A stretch of 64,000 bases of DNA from NCBI RefSeq assembly GCF_030503615.1, contig NZ_CP129963.1, positions 3,100,001 to 3,164,000 of the forward strand, written 5' to 3'. A program made the translations under genes and the position numbers. This stretch comes from Sphingobacterium sp. BN32. GTDB taxonomy: Bacteria; Bacteroidota; Bacteroidia; Sphingobacteriales; Sphingobacteriaceae. Below, in pieces: positions 57,101 to 64,000 of the stretch; the stretch's first letter is position 1; each line of letters starts with the position of its first letter. The notes below the pieces were generated by a model. That model saw nothing but the letters and a program-made list of their open reading frames with translations. It was not told the origin of the DNA and ran no database searches.

Positions 57101-57278
57101 ACGCCAAACAATCGGCTGGACAGTATTCGGTGGGATGACCGCAGCAACATTCTTAGCTATCTTCTTCGTACCAGTGCTATTCGTTGTGATTACACGACTA
57201 GCCTACGGTAAAAAGAAACTCGCCGAATTGGAAGCGAATTTCGATGAAGAAAAGAAAAAGAACTTGAGCGCCCATTAG
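54108..57278 (+). CDS. RND multidrug efflux permease (HAE1, AcrB-like)
   Basis: 1056 aa with 12 membrane helices and two large periplasmic loops. N-terminus MISEVFIKRPVTAMVISILI is typical. The proton-relay Asp pair is in LAIGIVVDDAIVVVEAV (helix 4), and the helix 10 Lys is in GLAAKNAILIVEFAKE. The whole gene is intact. It exports hydrophobic and amphiphilic compounds. Confidence 0.95.
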   Translation: MISEVFIKRPVTAMVISILITIIGAISITTLPISQYPNIAPPTVSVMANYTGADAQTVEKTVTTPIESQINGTPGMIYMSSNSTSDGGSRITVTFEVGTDIDIATLDVQNRVSIAEPVLPEAVRRLGVTTRKVNTDILMMISLTSPDGSRDANFLANYVNLYLKDALLRVKGVGDVQAFGQPFAMRVWLDANKLTNLGLTPSDVSTAIAEQNSRMAGGSVGARPQENAQVFEYPIVLDSDLEEVEDFENIVVKTNTDGSIVLLKDVSRVELGQFNYGITTKVNGETTSGMMISQTPGGNAVETADGIYKALEELKKSFPKGVDYVVAYETVSVVNASISSVIHTLIEALILVTLVVFFFLQSWRATLIPLLAIPVSIVGTFIFFTLFGFSVNNLTMLAFVLAIGIVVDDAIVVVEAVQHYIDHYKMDAKEATRRAMQDITAPVIAIALILAAVFVPVGFIPGMVGQLYQQFAITIAVSVMLSAFIALSLTPALCSIMLKPTAIHKDSKGLNKFFYKFNIWFDKVTYRYSKGVKKAIKAAPLALILLLCIFVGTGLMFTNKKTGFIPAEDAGIFFMGVNLPEGASSARTEAVLQELSDDLRKTFPEIQYVTAINGMNLLNRSAKPNGASLFVSLYPWEQREKTVTDITGAIMGKYRGYTKASVIAATPPPIPGLGSSGGFTMEIQDRQTVDIKQFEGMIGRFLMAANQRPEIGMAYTLFNSNSPNYKLNVDREMAKRMGVPLTNIYSTISAYMGSSYVNDFTKYGRNFRVVTQADTSYRMQIEDLNKLYVKNVKGQPVPLTNLVRYDLITNPSIVNHFNIFRSIQISGEAAPGYSSGDAIAALEEVAAQTLTDGYSYEFSGISLQEKQSGSKTIQIFALCILFVFLLLASLYESWSVPFSILLSVPLGVFGAILALTLLPQLDNNIFAQIGLVTIIGLAAKNAILIVEFAKERVDIGMNLLDATLDAVKLRLRPIIMTSLAFILGIIPLMLSTGAGAVSRQTIGWTVFGGMTAATFLAIFFVPVLFVVITRLAYGKKKLAELEANFDEEKKKNLSAH

Positions 57279-57283
57279 GGAGT

Positions 57284-57450
57284 AGTTAGTATTTAGTACT
57301 TAGTAGTTAGACCTATGGCGGCTACTGATGAAATATTAGTTAGTAGTTAGTAGTTAGTACTTAGTAGTTAGACCTATGGTGGCTACTGATGAAATAGTAT
57401 ATAGTAGTTAGTACTTAGTATAAAGACCTATGGTGGCTACTAAAGAAATA
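57284..57450. repeat. Tandem TTAGTA units with GACCTATGG-GGCTACT tail, three copies
   Basis: GACCTATGGYGGCTACTGAT-GAAATA tails end at about 57335, 57396 and 57450 (periods 61 and 54). Each follows a TTAGTACTTAGTAGTT array. Reverse-oriented fragments lie at 57585-57676. Confidence 0.85.
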
Positions 57451-57469
57451 GTATAATCTTAGTATGATG

Positions 57470-57502
57470 AAGAAGCTGTTCGAAAGGACAGCTTCTTTTT
57501 TT
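57470..57502 (+). terminator. Terminator of the RND operon
   Basis: GAAGCTGTTC-GAAA-GGACAGCTTC followed by T7. Near-identical to the terminator after lolA. Confidence 0.88.
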
Positions 57503-57678
57503 GAAGCTTTGTTTTAAGTAAGAGAGTTAGTCTTGACGCAGAAAAAAGGATGAAAGTATTGGCAGGATCATTCACCATAGGTCTTTATACTTAGTACTAA
57601 CTACTAAACACTATTTAGCGTCTAAAATCTAATGCCGCAATAGGTCTTATTACTAAGTACTAACTACTAGCTACTATC

Positions 57679-57710
57679 AAAAAAAAAAGGCTCTCCGATT
57701 TGGAGAGCCC
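57679..57710 (-). terminator. Terminator of the truncated minus-strand gene
   Basis: GGCTCTCC-GATTT-GGAGAGCC. On minus it is followed by T10. Confidence 0.85.
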
Positions 57711-57751
57711 TAAAAACTTGTAATCTGCATTAGGAAAAACATATATTTCGA

Positions 57752-58279
57752 TCACAGTTTTTGACCCATATTTATATCCTTGAGGATTTTTGTATAATCA
57801 TATTGCAAACCTCTCGGTAGCTTCTGAATTGCTTTCTCTACTTCCGAATGCTCTTTTTCTGAACGATTGATTTGATATTGAAGAAGCGCCAAGTTGACTT
57901 TATCTTCTTCTTTATCGCTTGCTTTAAATGCATCTTTACTCCATTGATGAATTAGTTCAACAAACTGCTTATCTTTTTTCTCAGCGTATTTAGCAACATC
58001 TGAAGCATATTCTATCTTTTTTCTATCACTGATTGTTCCTGCATATTTAGTGATATAAGTCTGTAGCGCAGGATAATACTTATCCCATTGAAACGCTACT
58101 CTATAGAAGTTCAACTTCGTATAATCCATTAAATCTTCCACTCGATTAGCATATTTATCTTTAAACACAGCTTCATAGACAGACCAATCTGGATTGGGAT
58201 TTAGTATATAGTACCCCATAGCACTCCTTCTCCCTACATTGGATTGAATTTCTTCGAAATAAATAATTCCGCGGATGCT
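57752..58279 (-). pseudogene. 5'-truncated gene remnant (possibly C-terminal part of a thioredoxin-family protein)
   Basis: The open frame runs from a TGA at 58280-58282 down to 57752 without any ATG, GTG or TTG until ATG 58219 (155 aa). The residues upstream of that ATG (GIIYFEEIQSNVGRRSA) are protein-like, so the frame has probably lost its 5' end. The rest is helical (YANRVEDLMDYTKLNFYRVAF..YYPALQTYITKYAG) and resembles the C-terminal part of some Bacteroidota thioredoxin-family proteins. That likeness is weak. A terminator (57679-57710) still follows it, but no promoter precedes. Confidence 0.5.
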
Positions 58280-58368
58280 TCATAATATAGTGATAGTCTA
58301 TGTGGATGCTACTCCTATAATCAGTTAACTACAACATATCCCTATATAGATTATAAAATTTTTTTTTA

Positions 58369-58398
58369 TAAAAAAAGGGCATAGTTTCCACTATACCC
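58369..58398 (-). terminator. Terminator of the unknown secreted protein gene
   Basis: On minus GGGTATAGT-GGAA-ACTATGCCC is followed by T6 and further T-rich sequence, directly after the stop at 58425. Confidence 0.85.
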
Positions 58399-58424
58399 TC
58401 TTGTTTATTGATGATCAGTCTCTC

Positions 58425-59918
58425 CTATTTGACAAACTCAACCTTACCAGTTGCATCGATTAACACTTTCCCTCCCATCACACTCTCGCCAGAAGGAAGC
58501 ACATTGCTTATATCGGAAGGTAAACTCATGCTTAGTTTATTTTCAACGACCGTAAAATTAGTATCCGACAATTTCAAATCTTTTAAAATAAAATCCTCCG
58601 GACCAAACATCACCTGTACGGTGTATGACCCTTCCGAATTCCGATAAGCTGTAGTAATAATCGGCTTTCCACCTTCCAAATCAAAACGTTCAACTGCTTG
58701 TGCCGCACGGTACCCGGATAATACTTTTCCGTCTGTATTTAACAACATGACCCAATCGCGGTTATCTCCATTTGTGACTTGCGGATCGATCACAGATTCG
58801 ACACGAACAAATCCGGGTTTCCCTTTTAGATATTCGATACGTGTCATTCCCTCGATGTGCGGAAGACCATCTATCAGCATTTTAGGCTGGCTCATATCAA
58901 AAATATAGTATTTCCCATCAGCATTGTATCCCCCAACGAACGGAAAATTATCCTTATACATTAAATTTTCTAACTGATACTTCTCTTCTACCAGCAACTT
59001 ATTATTATGCACGATGTTGACCAAACTCTTATCATTACGGCTGATATTCACAAAAAAATAATCCGTAGAATCGATCGGACTCTTCATTATCGCGGAAACG
59101 TGCCGTACTTCTAATTCAAAAGGCAAGATTAATGCCTTTGCATTACCGTCATAAACCCCCGAAGCTCCATTCTTCTTTACTTCATAAAGATGATTGGAAA
59201 TTGGTCTCGCATCATCATAAGAATAGGGTACTATTTCTCTTTTCTCTAGCAAACTGTATAAACCAAAACCTTTCCCATCATTGGACGCTAAAATAGTATT
59301 GCTAGAAATTACATTTATGTTTATATGCCGATCTCCATGGACAAAACGCTGCCCTAAAAAATTTTGCCCTTTCGTATCGATTAGAAAATATTCCTTGTCA
59401 TCGACAATCAAATACGAAATTGTATTATCTTTTATAAACTCAATAGATTTATTCTTTGGCTCCAGTACAATCTCCTCCGACTTATTCATCGCCCCAAAGC
59501 GATCTCCTTTTCGAAATACGATTAGTGCGTCACCATCGTAGGGTAGGACGCGAATGTTGAAATCAGCTTTCTGTGTTGTATTGGTTGCGAGATCAATAAT
59601 GTCGATATCTTGAAACTCATTCCATACAAATCCTCCGCCGTCGTTAAATCCATTGATCGAATTTGCGACATACGCTTTTCCCTTAGAAGAAATGAATATG
59701 AGCGGACGTTTTTCATTCAAAGTTGCTACTTTTTCGCCTGCTGCATTAAGGATAATCTTGTCATAGTAGTTCTTCTTAGAAGTCAGCAAAAGGAAGCTTT
59801 GTATCTGCTCTCCGTCATATTTCTTTTGATATTCCTTCGGTATTTCTTGCCCCAAAGAAATTGTCGCCCAAAGACTAGCTCCTAAAATTAATGCCCCTGT
59901 TTTTAATTTACGTTTCAT
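58425..59918 (-). CDS. Secreted protein of unknown function (beta-propeller-like)
   Basis: 497 aa. Signal peptide ending TISLGQ. The mature chain is a series of short beta repeats with patterns such as GKGFGLYSLLEKREIVPYSYDDARPI, NGASGVYDGNAKALILPFE and KYYIFDMSQPKMLIDGLP (in parts), which resemble WG-type or propeller blades. The family is not recognised. Single gene with its own terminator and a 396-bp upstream gap. Confidence 0.65.
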   Translation of the reverse strand: MKRKLKTGALILGASLWATISLGQEIPKEYQKKYDGEQIQSFLLLTSKKNYYDKIILNAAGEKVATLNEKRPLIFISSKGKAYVANSINGFNDGGGFVWNEFQDIDIIDLATNTTQKADFNIRVLPYDGDALIVFRKGDRFGAMNKSEEIVLEPKNKSIEFIKDNTISYLIVDDKEYFLIDTKGQNFLGQRFVHGDRHININVISSNTILASNDGKGFGLYSLLEKREIVPYSYDDARPISNHLYEVKKNGASGVYDGNAKALILPFELEVRHVSAIMKSPIDSTDYFFVNISRNDKSLVNIVHNNKLLVEEKYQLENLMYKDNFPFVGGYNADGKYYIFDMSQPKMLIDGLPHIEGMTRIEYLKGKPGFVRVESVIDPQVTNGDNRDWVMLLNTDGKVLSGYRAAQAVERFDLEGGKPIITTAYRNSEGSYTVQVMFGPEDFILKDLKLSDTNFTVVENKLSMSLPSDISNVLPSGESVMGGKVLIDATGKVEFVK

Positions 59919-60314
59919 GTGATTCTTTAATTTTTAATAAAAGTAAAAAAAACAGAATAAATATTACCCATCAGTGAGAAATATTATTAAATAAAAAAGG
60001 TAAAAAATAAATTGCAATAGAACCTTAGACTCGTCAGTTCTTTGACAAGCTCGAATTGCGCTTAAGATTTATTAATAAAAGGGAATACAATATATTTCAA
60101 GCCTGATCGAATGGCTTTTAGGGCTTATGTTAGGTTCGCTTCAACCGTTTTTTTCGGCAATCTCCAGTTCCCTTGCGATTTCTTGGGCGATAATTTGTCT
60201 GAATCAGGAAAGGAAGGAACTAAGGATGAACAGGATTCTGCCAACCTTTAAATCCTTCCTTTCCTGGTTCTAAATAATAGACAATTCTGTTTCCAGTTTG
60301 CCTCTTACGCTAAT
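59919..60314. other. Intergenic gap with one GAACCAGG inverted repeat
   Basis: A/T-rich sequence to about 60060, then no recognised feature until the module GAATCAGGAAAGGAAGGA (60201-60218) / TCCTTCCTTTCCTGGTTC (60253-60270), an 18-bp inverted repeat with one mismatch. The IS3 copy 2 starts at 60315. Confidence 0.6.
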
Positions 60315-60357
60315 TGTCCATCCCTGAAATAGGTTGACCACAAAATGGAGGTACTAA

Positions 60358-60756
60358 ATGCAAACAAATTTGCGGTTAATCAGGAAATCACGGGTTTATT
60401 CTGATGATTTTAAGCGGGAAATAGTTTCCCTATTTGAGAGTGGGAAGTTGAGTGTTCTACAGTTAGAGCGGCTTTATGGAATAAGTAATCCCACGATCTA
60501 TAATTGGATCTATAAATTTTCTAACTTTAATGAGAAAGGACAACGTATAATGGAGATGAAATCAAGTAGCACCCACAAAGTAAAAGCCATGGAACAGCGT
60601 ATCCGTGAACTGGAGCGGATGATCGGCCAGAAGCAGATCAAGATCGATTTCTTGGAGAAGATGATCGACATCGCTGGAGAGGATCTTAAGGTCGATATCA
60701 GAAAAAATTTCAACACCCCACCATCGGATGGTTCCGGGAACACGCAGGAAAAATAG
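60358..60756 (+). CDS. IS3-family OrfA (HTH protein)
   Basis: 132 aa, identical to copy 1 OrfA. HTH plus coiled-coil. Near its 3' end the A6 run at 60702-60707 (AGAAAAAATTT) lies where the orfB frame is already open (from 60690), so a -1 slip gives an OrfAB transposase. OrfA stops at 60756. Confidence 0.93.
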   Translation: MQTNLRLIRKSRVYSDDFKREIVSLFESGKLSVLQLERLYGISNPTIYNWIYKFSNFNEKGQRIMEMKSSSTHKVKAMEQRIRELERMIGQKQIKIDFLEKMIDIAGEDLKVDIRKNFNTPPSDGSGNTQEK

Positions 60757-60791
60757 ATTATTCCCTCAATCAGCTTTATAGAACCGTTGGT

Positions 60792-61601
60792 ATGAGCAAA
60801 CAGGCGGTGCATCAGCGCGCTGTTCGCCATTCCCGTTATCAGGTTCAATTCGCTGAGCTGATCGAAAAAGCGGATAAAGTGCGTAAGGAACATCCCGGTT
60901 GTGGGGTGGAAAAACTGTATTATATGCTCCGTCCGGATTTTGTGGGGAGAGATCGTTTCATAGAGACCATGATGTCTTTAGGATATCGATTGAAGGTCAA
61001 GAAGAACTATCGCAGGACGACTCGCGGGCTTTCCACAGCCTACCCTAATCTGATCAATGGCTTGGTTGTAGGGACTCCCAATCAGGTTTGGCAATCGGAC
61101 ATCACCTACTTCTACGTGGGCGATAGGTTCTACTATGGAGTGTTCATTATCGACGTTTACACCAAAAAGATCGTTGGATATCAAGTATCCAATCATATGC
61201 AGTCAACAGCTAATCTTAAGGCACTACGAATGGCCCTTAAGAATAACGGGGCACCCCAATATCATCATTCAGACCGAGGTGCCCAATATCATGCGACAGC
61301 TTATCTGCAGCTGTTGAAAGAGAATAATTGCAGGGTGAGCATGGGCAAGAGTGCCCAGGACAATGCATACGCTGAGCGGATCAATGGAACCATCAAGAAT
61401 GAGTATCTGGATTATTGGAAGCCCAAGACGTTCGAAAGCTTAAAAAAAATGGTCAATAGAGCTGTCAAACAGTACAATAAACGAAGACTGCACAACTCAT
61501 TACATAGGATGTCGCCAGAGAGTTTCGAAGAAAAGTGGTTTAGGGAGATATTGTCTCCTAAACCACTAATAACTATATTTGATCAAGTTGATAAATTGTA
61601 A
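60792..61601 (+). CDS. IS3-family transposase OrfB
   Basis: 269 aa, identical to copy 1 OrfB with Asp103, Asp161 and Glu195. It is in the -1 frame relative to orfA, the usual IS3 arrangement. The intact reading suggests activity. Confidence 0.93.
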   Translation: MSKQAVHQRAVRHSRYQVQFAELIEKADKVRKEHPGCGVEKLYYMLRPDFVGRDRFIETMMSLGYRLKVKKNYRRTTRGLSTAYPNLINGLVVGTPNQVWQSDITYFYVGDRFYYGVFIIDVYTKKIVGYQVSNHMQSTANLKALRMALKNNGAPQYHHSDRGAQYHATAYLQLLKENNCRVSMGKSAQDNAYAERINGTIKNEYLDYWKPKTFESLKKMVNRAVKQYNKRRLHNSLHRMSPESFEEKWFREILSPKPLITIFDQVDKL

Positions 61602-61663
61602 AAACGGTCAACACTATTCAGGGACAGACAAATGTCTAAAATCTAAAATCTAACGTCTAAAAT

Positions 61664-62233
61664 CTACTTCAACCAAATCCCCACCGACAAATTCACACTC
61701 TGGTGGTTCATTTTTTCGCGGAAGCTCACATAAGTAAGCTGTTGGTAGGCATAGGTTGCGGAGACTGTAAAGTTCGTACGCTTAATATCATCGTAAAGAT
61801 AGAAAAGTCCGATTTTTCCCATGGCGCCTTTATCATATATCCCTCCTAGTCGAACGGAATACCCGGCATTTGCGACGGCACCCACACGTGAAACATCACC
61901 GATATAGGCGAAGGGCAAACGTGCGTCAATGAAAAGCGGAAACAGATTACGATCGTATTTAAAATTACCTTCTTGTGTTTCGGTTGGATTGGCGAATTTA
62001 TAGTCGCCGCGCAAAACTTCGTTTCCTAGTCCTATACCTACAAAGGCGCGTTCGTCGAAGTTACGGCCGAAGATAAAGTGCAGGCTATAACCATTAAATG
62101 TACCCTCGAAACCCGGATTGTTCACGCCGAGGCTTCCACCGCCTTGCAGTAAGGTATAATACTCGCGTTGGGCAAAGCTGTATGTAGAAAATAAAAGCAA
62201 AAAGGTGCTGATCGTAAAAAGTCGCTTTAGCAT
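61664..62233 (-). CDS. Outer-membrane beta-barrel protein of unknown function
   Basis: 189 aa. Signal peptide ending YSFAQ. Alternating strands (GYSLHFIFGRNFDERAFVGIGLG, FTVSATYAYQQLTYVSF, VNLSVGIWLK) give a small porin-like barrel of about eight strands. Function unknown. It starts 7 bp after the holA stop, probably one operon. Confidence 0.72.
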   Translation of the reverse strand: MLKRLFTISTFLLLFSTYSFAQREYYTLLQGGGSLGVNNPGFEGTFNGYSLHFIFGRNFDERAFVGIGLGNEVLRGDYKFANPTETQEGNFKYDRNLFPLFIDARLPFAYIGDVSRVGAVANAGYSVRLGGIYDKGAMGKIGLFYLYDDIKRTNFTVSATYAYQQLTYVSFREKMNHQSVNLSVGIWLK

Positions 62234-62240
62234 CGTATGG

Positions 62241-63248
62241 TTAGTTAAGTATCTTGTAGATTAGTTCGCTCATTAAATCGCCATGACTTGTCAGATGGCC
62301 AACATTCATACCCTTCGATTTTAAGTCGTATTCTTTGATCAAATGGATGATATCAAACGTTTTACGTCGATTAAAGTTTCTCGCGGCATACTCATATTCT
62401 TTCACGAAGAAAGGGTGCACACCTAAGGCTTTCGCTGCCGCCGCCGAATTCTTATCCGGCAAATAGTGATATTTAAGAATCTTCGTAAAGTAGGTACCTA
62501 GCGAACCAATAACGACCGGTATAGGGTTAGATTTCGGATTGGACGCAAAATAGTTAACAATTTGAAACGCCTTGAGGGAGTTTCGCTTCGAAAGTGCCGT
62601 ATTCAATTCGAACACATTGAAATCTTTACTGATACCAATATTACGCTCAATATCCGCCGGCCCTATCTCCTGCTCCGCCGATACGTTGAGCATCAGCTTC
62701 TCGATTTCATTTGCCACCTTCGATAAATCAGTACCCAGGTAGTCGGCCATCATTGCCGCTGCTTGCGGATGAATTTTACGTCCGCTGGCAGTTAATTGCT
62801 CGGAGATCCAACCAGCAACCTTATCATCGTAAAGTTTATTGGATTCCAACACAACCCCCACCTTATCCATTGCTTTATACGACTTCTTACGCTTATCAAA
62901 CTTGCCGTATTTATGCGCGAAAACCAGTACCGTGCTTGGCGTAGGTTGTTCTAAATATTTTTGCAGCAGATCATCGTCCTTCCATTTCAAGTTCTGCGCC
63001 TCTTTCACGATAATGACTTGATAGTCGCTCATCATGGGGTAGCGCTTCGCCATACTGATTAAAGTGGAGAAGTCAGTTTCCTTACCATATACCACCGACT
63101 GGTCAAAACCTTTTTGCGCTTCTTCGAGCACCTGATGTTCAATAGCATCGGAAATTAAGTCGATGAAATAAGGCTCCTCACCATGTAATAAATAGATAGG
63201 GCTAAGCTTTTTCTTCTTGATGTCAGCTAAAATGGATTGGGTATTCAT
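62241..63248 (-). CDS. holA: DNA polymerase III subunit delta
   Basis: 335 aa. The clamp-loader delta subunit. N-terminal PIYLLHGEEPYFIDLISDAIE, then QVIIVKEAQNLKWKDDD, and the C-terminal domain with NPIPVVIGSLGTYFTKILKYHYL. It opens the beta clamp in replication. A TAATTTCG box (63255-63262, minus) ends 6 nt before its ATG. Confidence 0.93.
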   Translation of the reverse strand: MNTQSILADIKKKKLSPIYLLHGEEPYFIDLISDAIEHQVLEEAQKGFDQSVVYGKETDFSTLISMAKRYPMMSDYQVIIVKEAQNLKWKDDDLLQKYLEQPTPSTVLVFAHKYGKFDKRKKSYKAMDKVGVVLESNKLYDDKVAGWISEQLTASGRKIHPQAAAMMADYLGTDLSKVANEIEKLMLNVSAEQEIGPADIERNIGISKDFNVFELNTALSKRNSLKAFQIVNYFASNPKSNPIPVVIGSLGTYFTKILKYHYLPDKNSAAAAKALGVHPFFVKEYEYAARNFNRRKTFDIIHLIKEYDLKSKGMNVGHLTSHGDLMSELIYKILN

Positions 63249-63308
63249 GTCCCACGAAATTACGAAAAATCTTTTAGCATTCCGCGTCGAGAATGCGATA
63301 GATGAAAC

Positions 63309-63392
63309 CCAATGTACAACCCAATCAATCCCCTTTGGGAGCGGGTTTGATTGGGTTATACATTGGGTTTACAAGGGTTTTGAAAGGGAAGT
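63309..63392. repeat. CCCAAT palindromic element, copy D
   Basis: AACCCAATGTACAACCCAAT and GGGTTTGATTGGGTTATACATTGGGTT pair around TTTGGGAGC. It lies between the divergent holA and HsdR-like genes, so it sits in a promoter region rather than downstream of stops. Confidence 0.8.
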
Positions 63393-63423
63393 GTCTCATA
63401 GAAGTTTTATGCTAAATATTTCG

Positions 63424-63431
63424 TAATTTTG
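63424..63431 (+). promoter_or_regulatory. -7 box directly before the HsdR-N-like gene (leaderless candidate)
   Basis: TAATTTTG fits TAnnTTTG and ends 3 nt before ATG 63435. Confidence 0.6.
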
Positions 63432-63434
63432 TAA

Positions 63435-63896
63435 ATGTTTAGGCCAGTCCCACTGAATTTACCTCCCTTTCCAGCAAAAATAATAAAGAAAGCCAATCAG
63501 TATTTTATTTTTGATGAGCTTCGGAAAAAGCATTTAATGCTAACGCCAGAGGAATGGGTAAGGCAACATTGGGTTCATCACCTGCACAAAGAGAAAGGTT
63601 ACCCGCTGTCCTTAATGAAGATTGAAGGAGGATTGCTGCTCAACAGTTTACAAAAACGCAGTGATCTTGTGATCTACAATACTTCAGGCGAGCGTATTCT
63701 TTTGGCAGAGTTTAAGGCGCCGACTGTCAAAATTACCGAAAACACCTTTCGACAAATCGCGAATTACAATACAATTTATAAAATTCCGCTGCTTTTAGTC
63801 AGTAATGGACTTGAGCACCATTATTGTAGTATAGATTTCGATCATGGGAATTTCACATTTCTGGCGGATTTACCAACATTCGCCCATGAGCAATAG
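63435..63896 (+). CDS. Orphan type I restriction HsdR N-terminal-like protein
   Basis: 153 aa. A PD-(D/E)xK-like nuclease core is visible: Asp in RSDLVIYN, then Glu and Lys in LLAEFKAP, preceded by the ERVRQHWV-type helix. It corresponds to the standalone HSDR_N_2 type, common next to holA in Bacteroidota. No HsdS, HsdM or helicase is encoded here, so it is not a type I system. The role may be DNA repair or unknown. Confidence 0.82.
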   Translation: MFRPVPLNLPPFPAKIIKKANQYFIFDELRKKHLMLTPEEWVRQHWVHHLHKEKGYPLSLMKIEGGLLLNSLQKRSDLVIYNTSGERILLAEFKAPTVKITENTFRQIANYNTIYKIPLLLVSNGLEHHYCSIDFDHGNFTFLADLPTFAHEQ

Positions 63897-63949
63897 GAGA
63901 ATTTAAAATAAGTATTATATTAGTAAGTCAAAATTAGAAGGAACAAAAC

Positions 63950-64000
63950 ATGGATATCAATAAAGACGAATTCAGAAAATACGCGATTAAGCACCATAGA
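63950..64000 (+). CDS. Start of an unidentified gene, cut by the window edge
   Basis: ATG at 63950 with AGAAGGA about 7 nt upstream opens a frame MDINKDEFRKYAIKHHR, 17 codons to the edge. No family can be named from so few residues. Confidence 0.6.
   Translation, partial: MDINKDEFRKYAIKHHR

Larger units (their letters stand above)
60315..61630 (+). mobile_element. IS3-family element, copy 2 (1316 bp, inverted relative to copy 1)
   Basis: Same length, termini and proteins as copy 1. It is flanked by AAT on both sides (60312-60314; 61631-61633), a 3-bp target duplication typical of IS3. The right flank is a TTAGA/TCTAAAATCT array. Copy 1 and copy 2 are in inverted orientation, 25.3 kb apart. 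Confidence 0.93.

Noticed and set aside
57284..57676. CRISPR array
   Set aside because: Units are degenerate, spacers are absent or low complexity, arms are inverted rather than regular, and no cas gene is present.
60510..60893. 127-codon frame antisense in the IS3 element (also at 34469)
   Set aside because: Occurs only as an antisense shadow of orfA/orfB in both identical copies.
63435..64000. Type I restriction-modification system
   Set aside because: Only a short HsdR N-terminal-like protein is encoded; no HsdM, HsdS or helicase appears before the window ends.

Overview
The window reads as chromosome of a Bacteroidota member, most likely Sphingobacteriaceae and probably Sphingobacterium. 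This rests on promoters of the TAnnTTTG type, weak or absent Shine-Dalgarno sites, Bacteroidota-type RpoB/RpoC, a ClpP-class NfeD protease, archaeal-type ProRS, FadL-like and DUF4905-like proteins, and lipoproteins with Bacteroidota-style signal sequences. No plasmid, prophage or CRISPR signature was seen. The species call is inference.

Layout. 1-5.8 kb: 5' part of an ACP-phosphodiesterase-like gene, tyrS, a DUF4397-like lipoprotein, and ftsK-lolA. 6.4-10.2 kb: a divergent hexuronate/mannonate module (uxuA and an SDR mannonate oxidoreductase on minus; kdgK and eda on plus) that together convert fructuronate/mannonate to pyruvate and glyceraldehyde-3-phosphate, with a LacI-type operator candidate between them. 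10.2-26 kb: an MgtC-like protein, then (read on minus) tRNA-Thr-Tyr-Gly-Thr, tuf, tRNA-Trp, secE, nusG, rplK, rplA, rplJ, rplL, rpoB, rpoC. This order is ancient, but here a GH18 chitinase-like gene, a strong terminator and a fresh promoter split nusG from rplK.

26-35 kb: an Omp85-like barrel, a repeat-rich convergent junction carrying a complete IS256-family element with 8-bp target duplication, a TolC / sigma54 response regulator / histidine kinase operon with two tandem 16-bp palindromes upstream, and an IS3-family element. 35-51 kb: small lipoprotein and membrane proteins, metB-like, an SDR, proS, a Gly/Tyr and Ser/Arg-rich lipoprotein, a FadL-like barrel, NfeD, DUF4905-like, a LysM/RlpA-like protein, udk, a 52-residue Cys/Lys-rich protein, an MFS transporter, a DUF4442 protein, and a lipoprotein-Sco1-cytochrome c cluster. 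51-57.3 kb: TetR plus a complete tripartite RND efflux operon. 57.3-64 kb: a 5'-truncated gene remnant, a secreted protein of unknown function, a second IS3 copy in inverted orientation, an outer-membrane barrel, holA, an orphan HsdR N-terminal-like nuclease-fold protein, and the start of one more gene.

The least expected content is non-coding. Intergenic gaps hold at least four interspersed repeat families (CCCAAT palindromes, GAACCAGGAAAGGAAGGAT inverted modules, and degenerate TTAGTA and TTAGAT arrays). One convergent junction forms a long inverted repeat, and all three IS elements abut these families. A minus-strand promoter plus terminator at 50.77-50.87 kb, with no reading frame, looks like an undescribed small RNA with a C-rich loop. 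At least five genes have the promoter -7 box only 3-7 nt before the ATG, which suggests leaderless transcripts.
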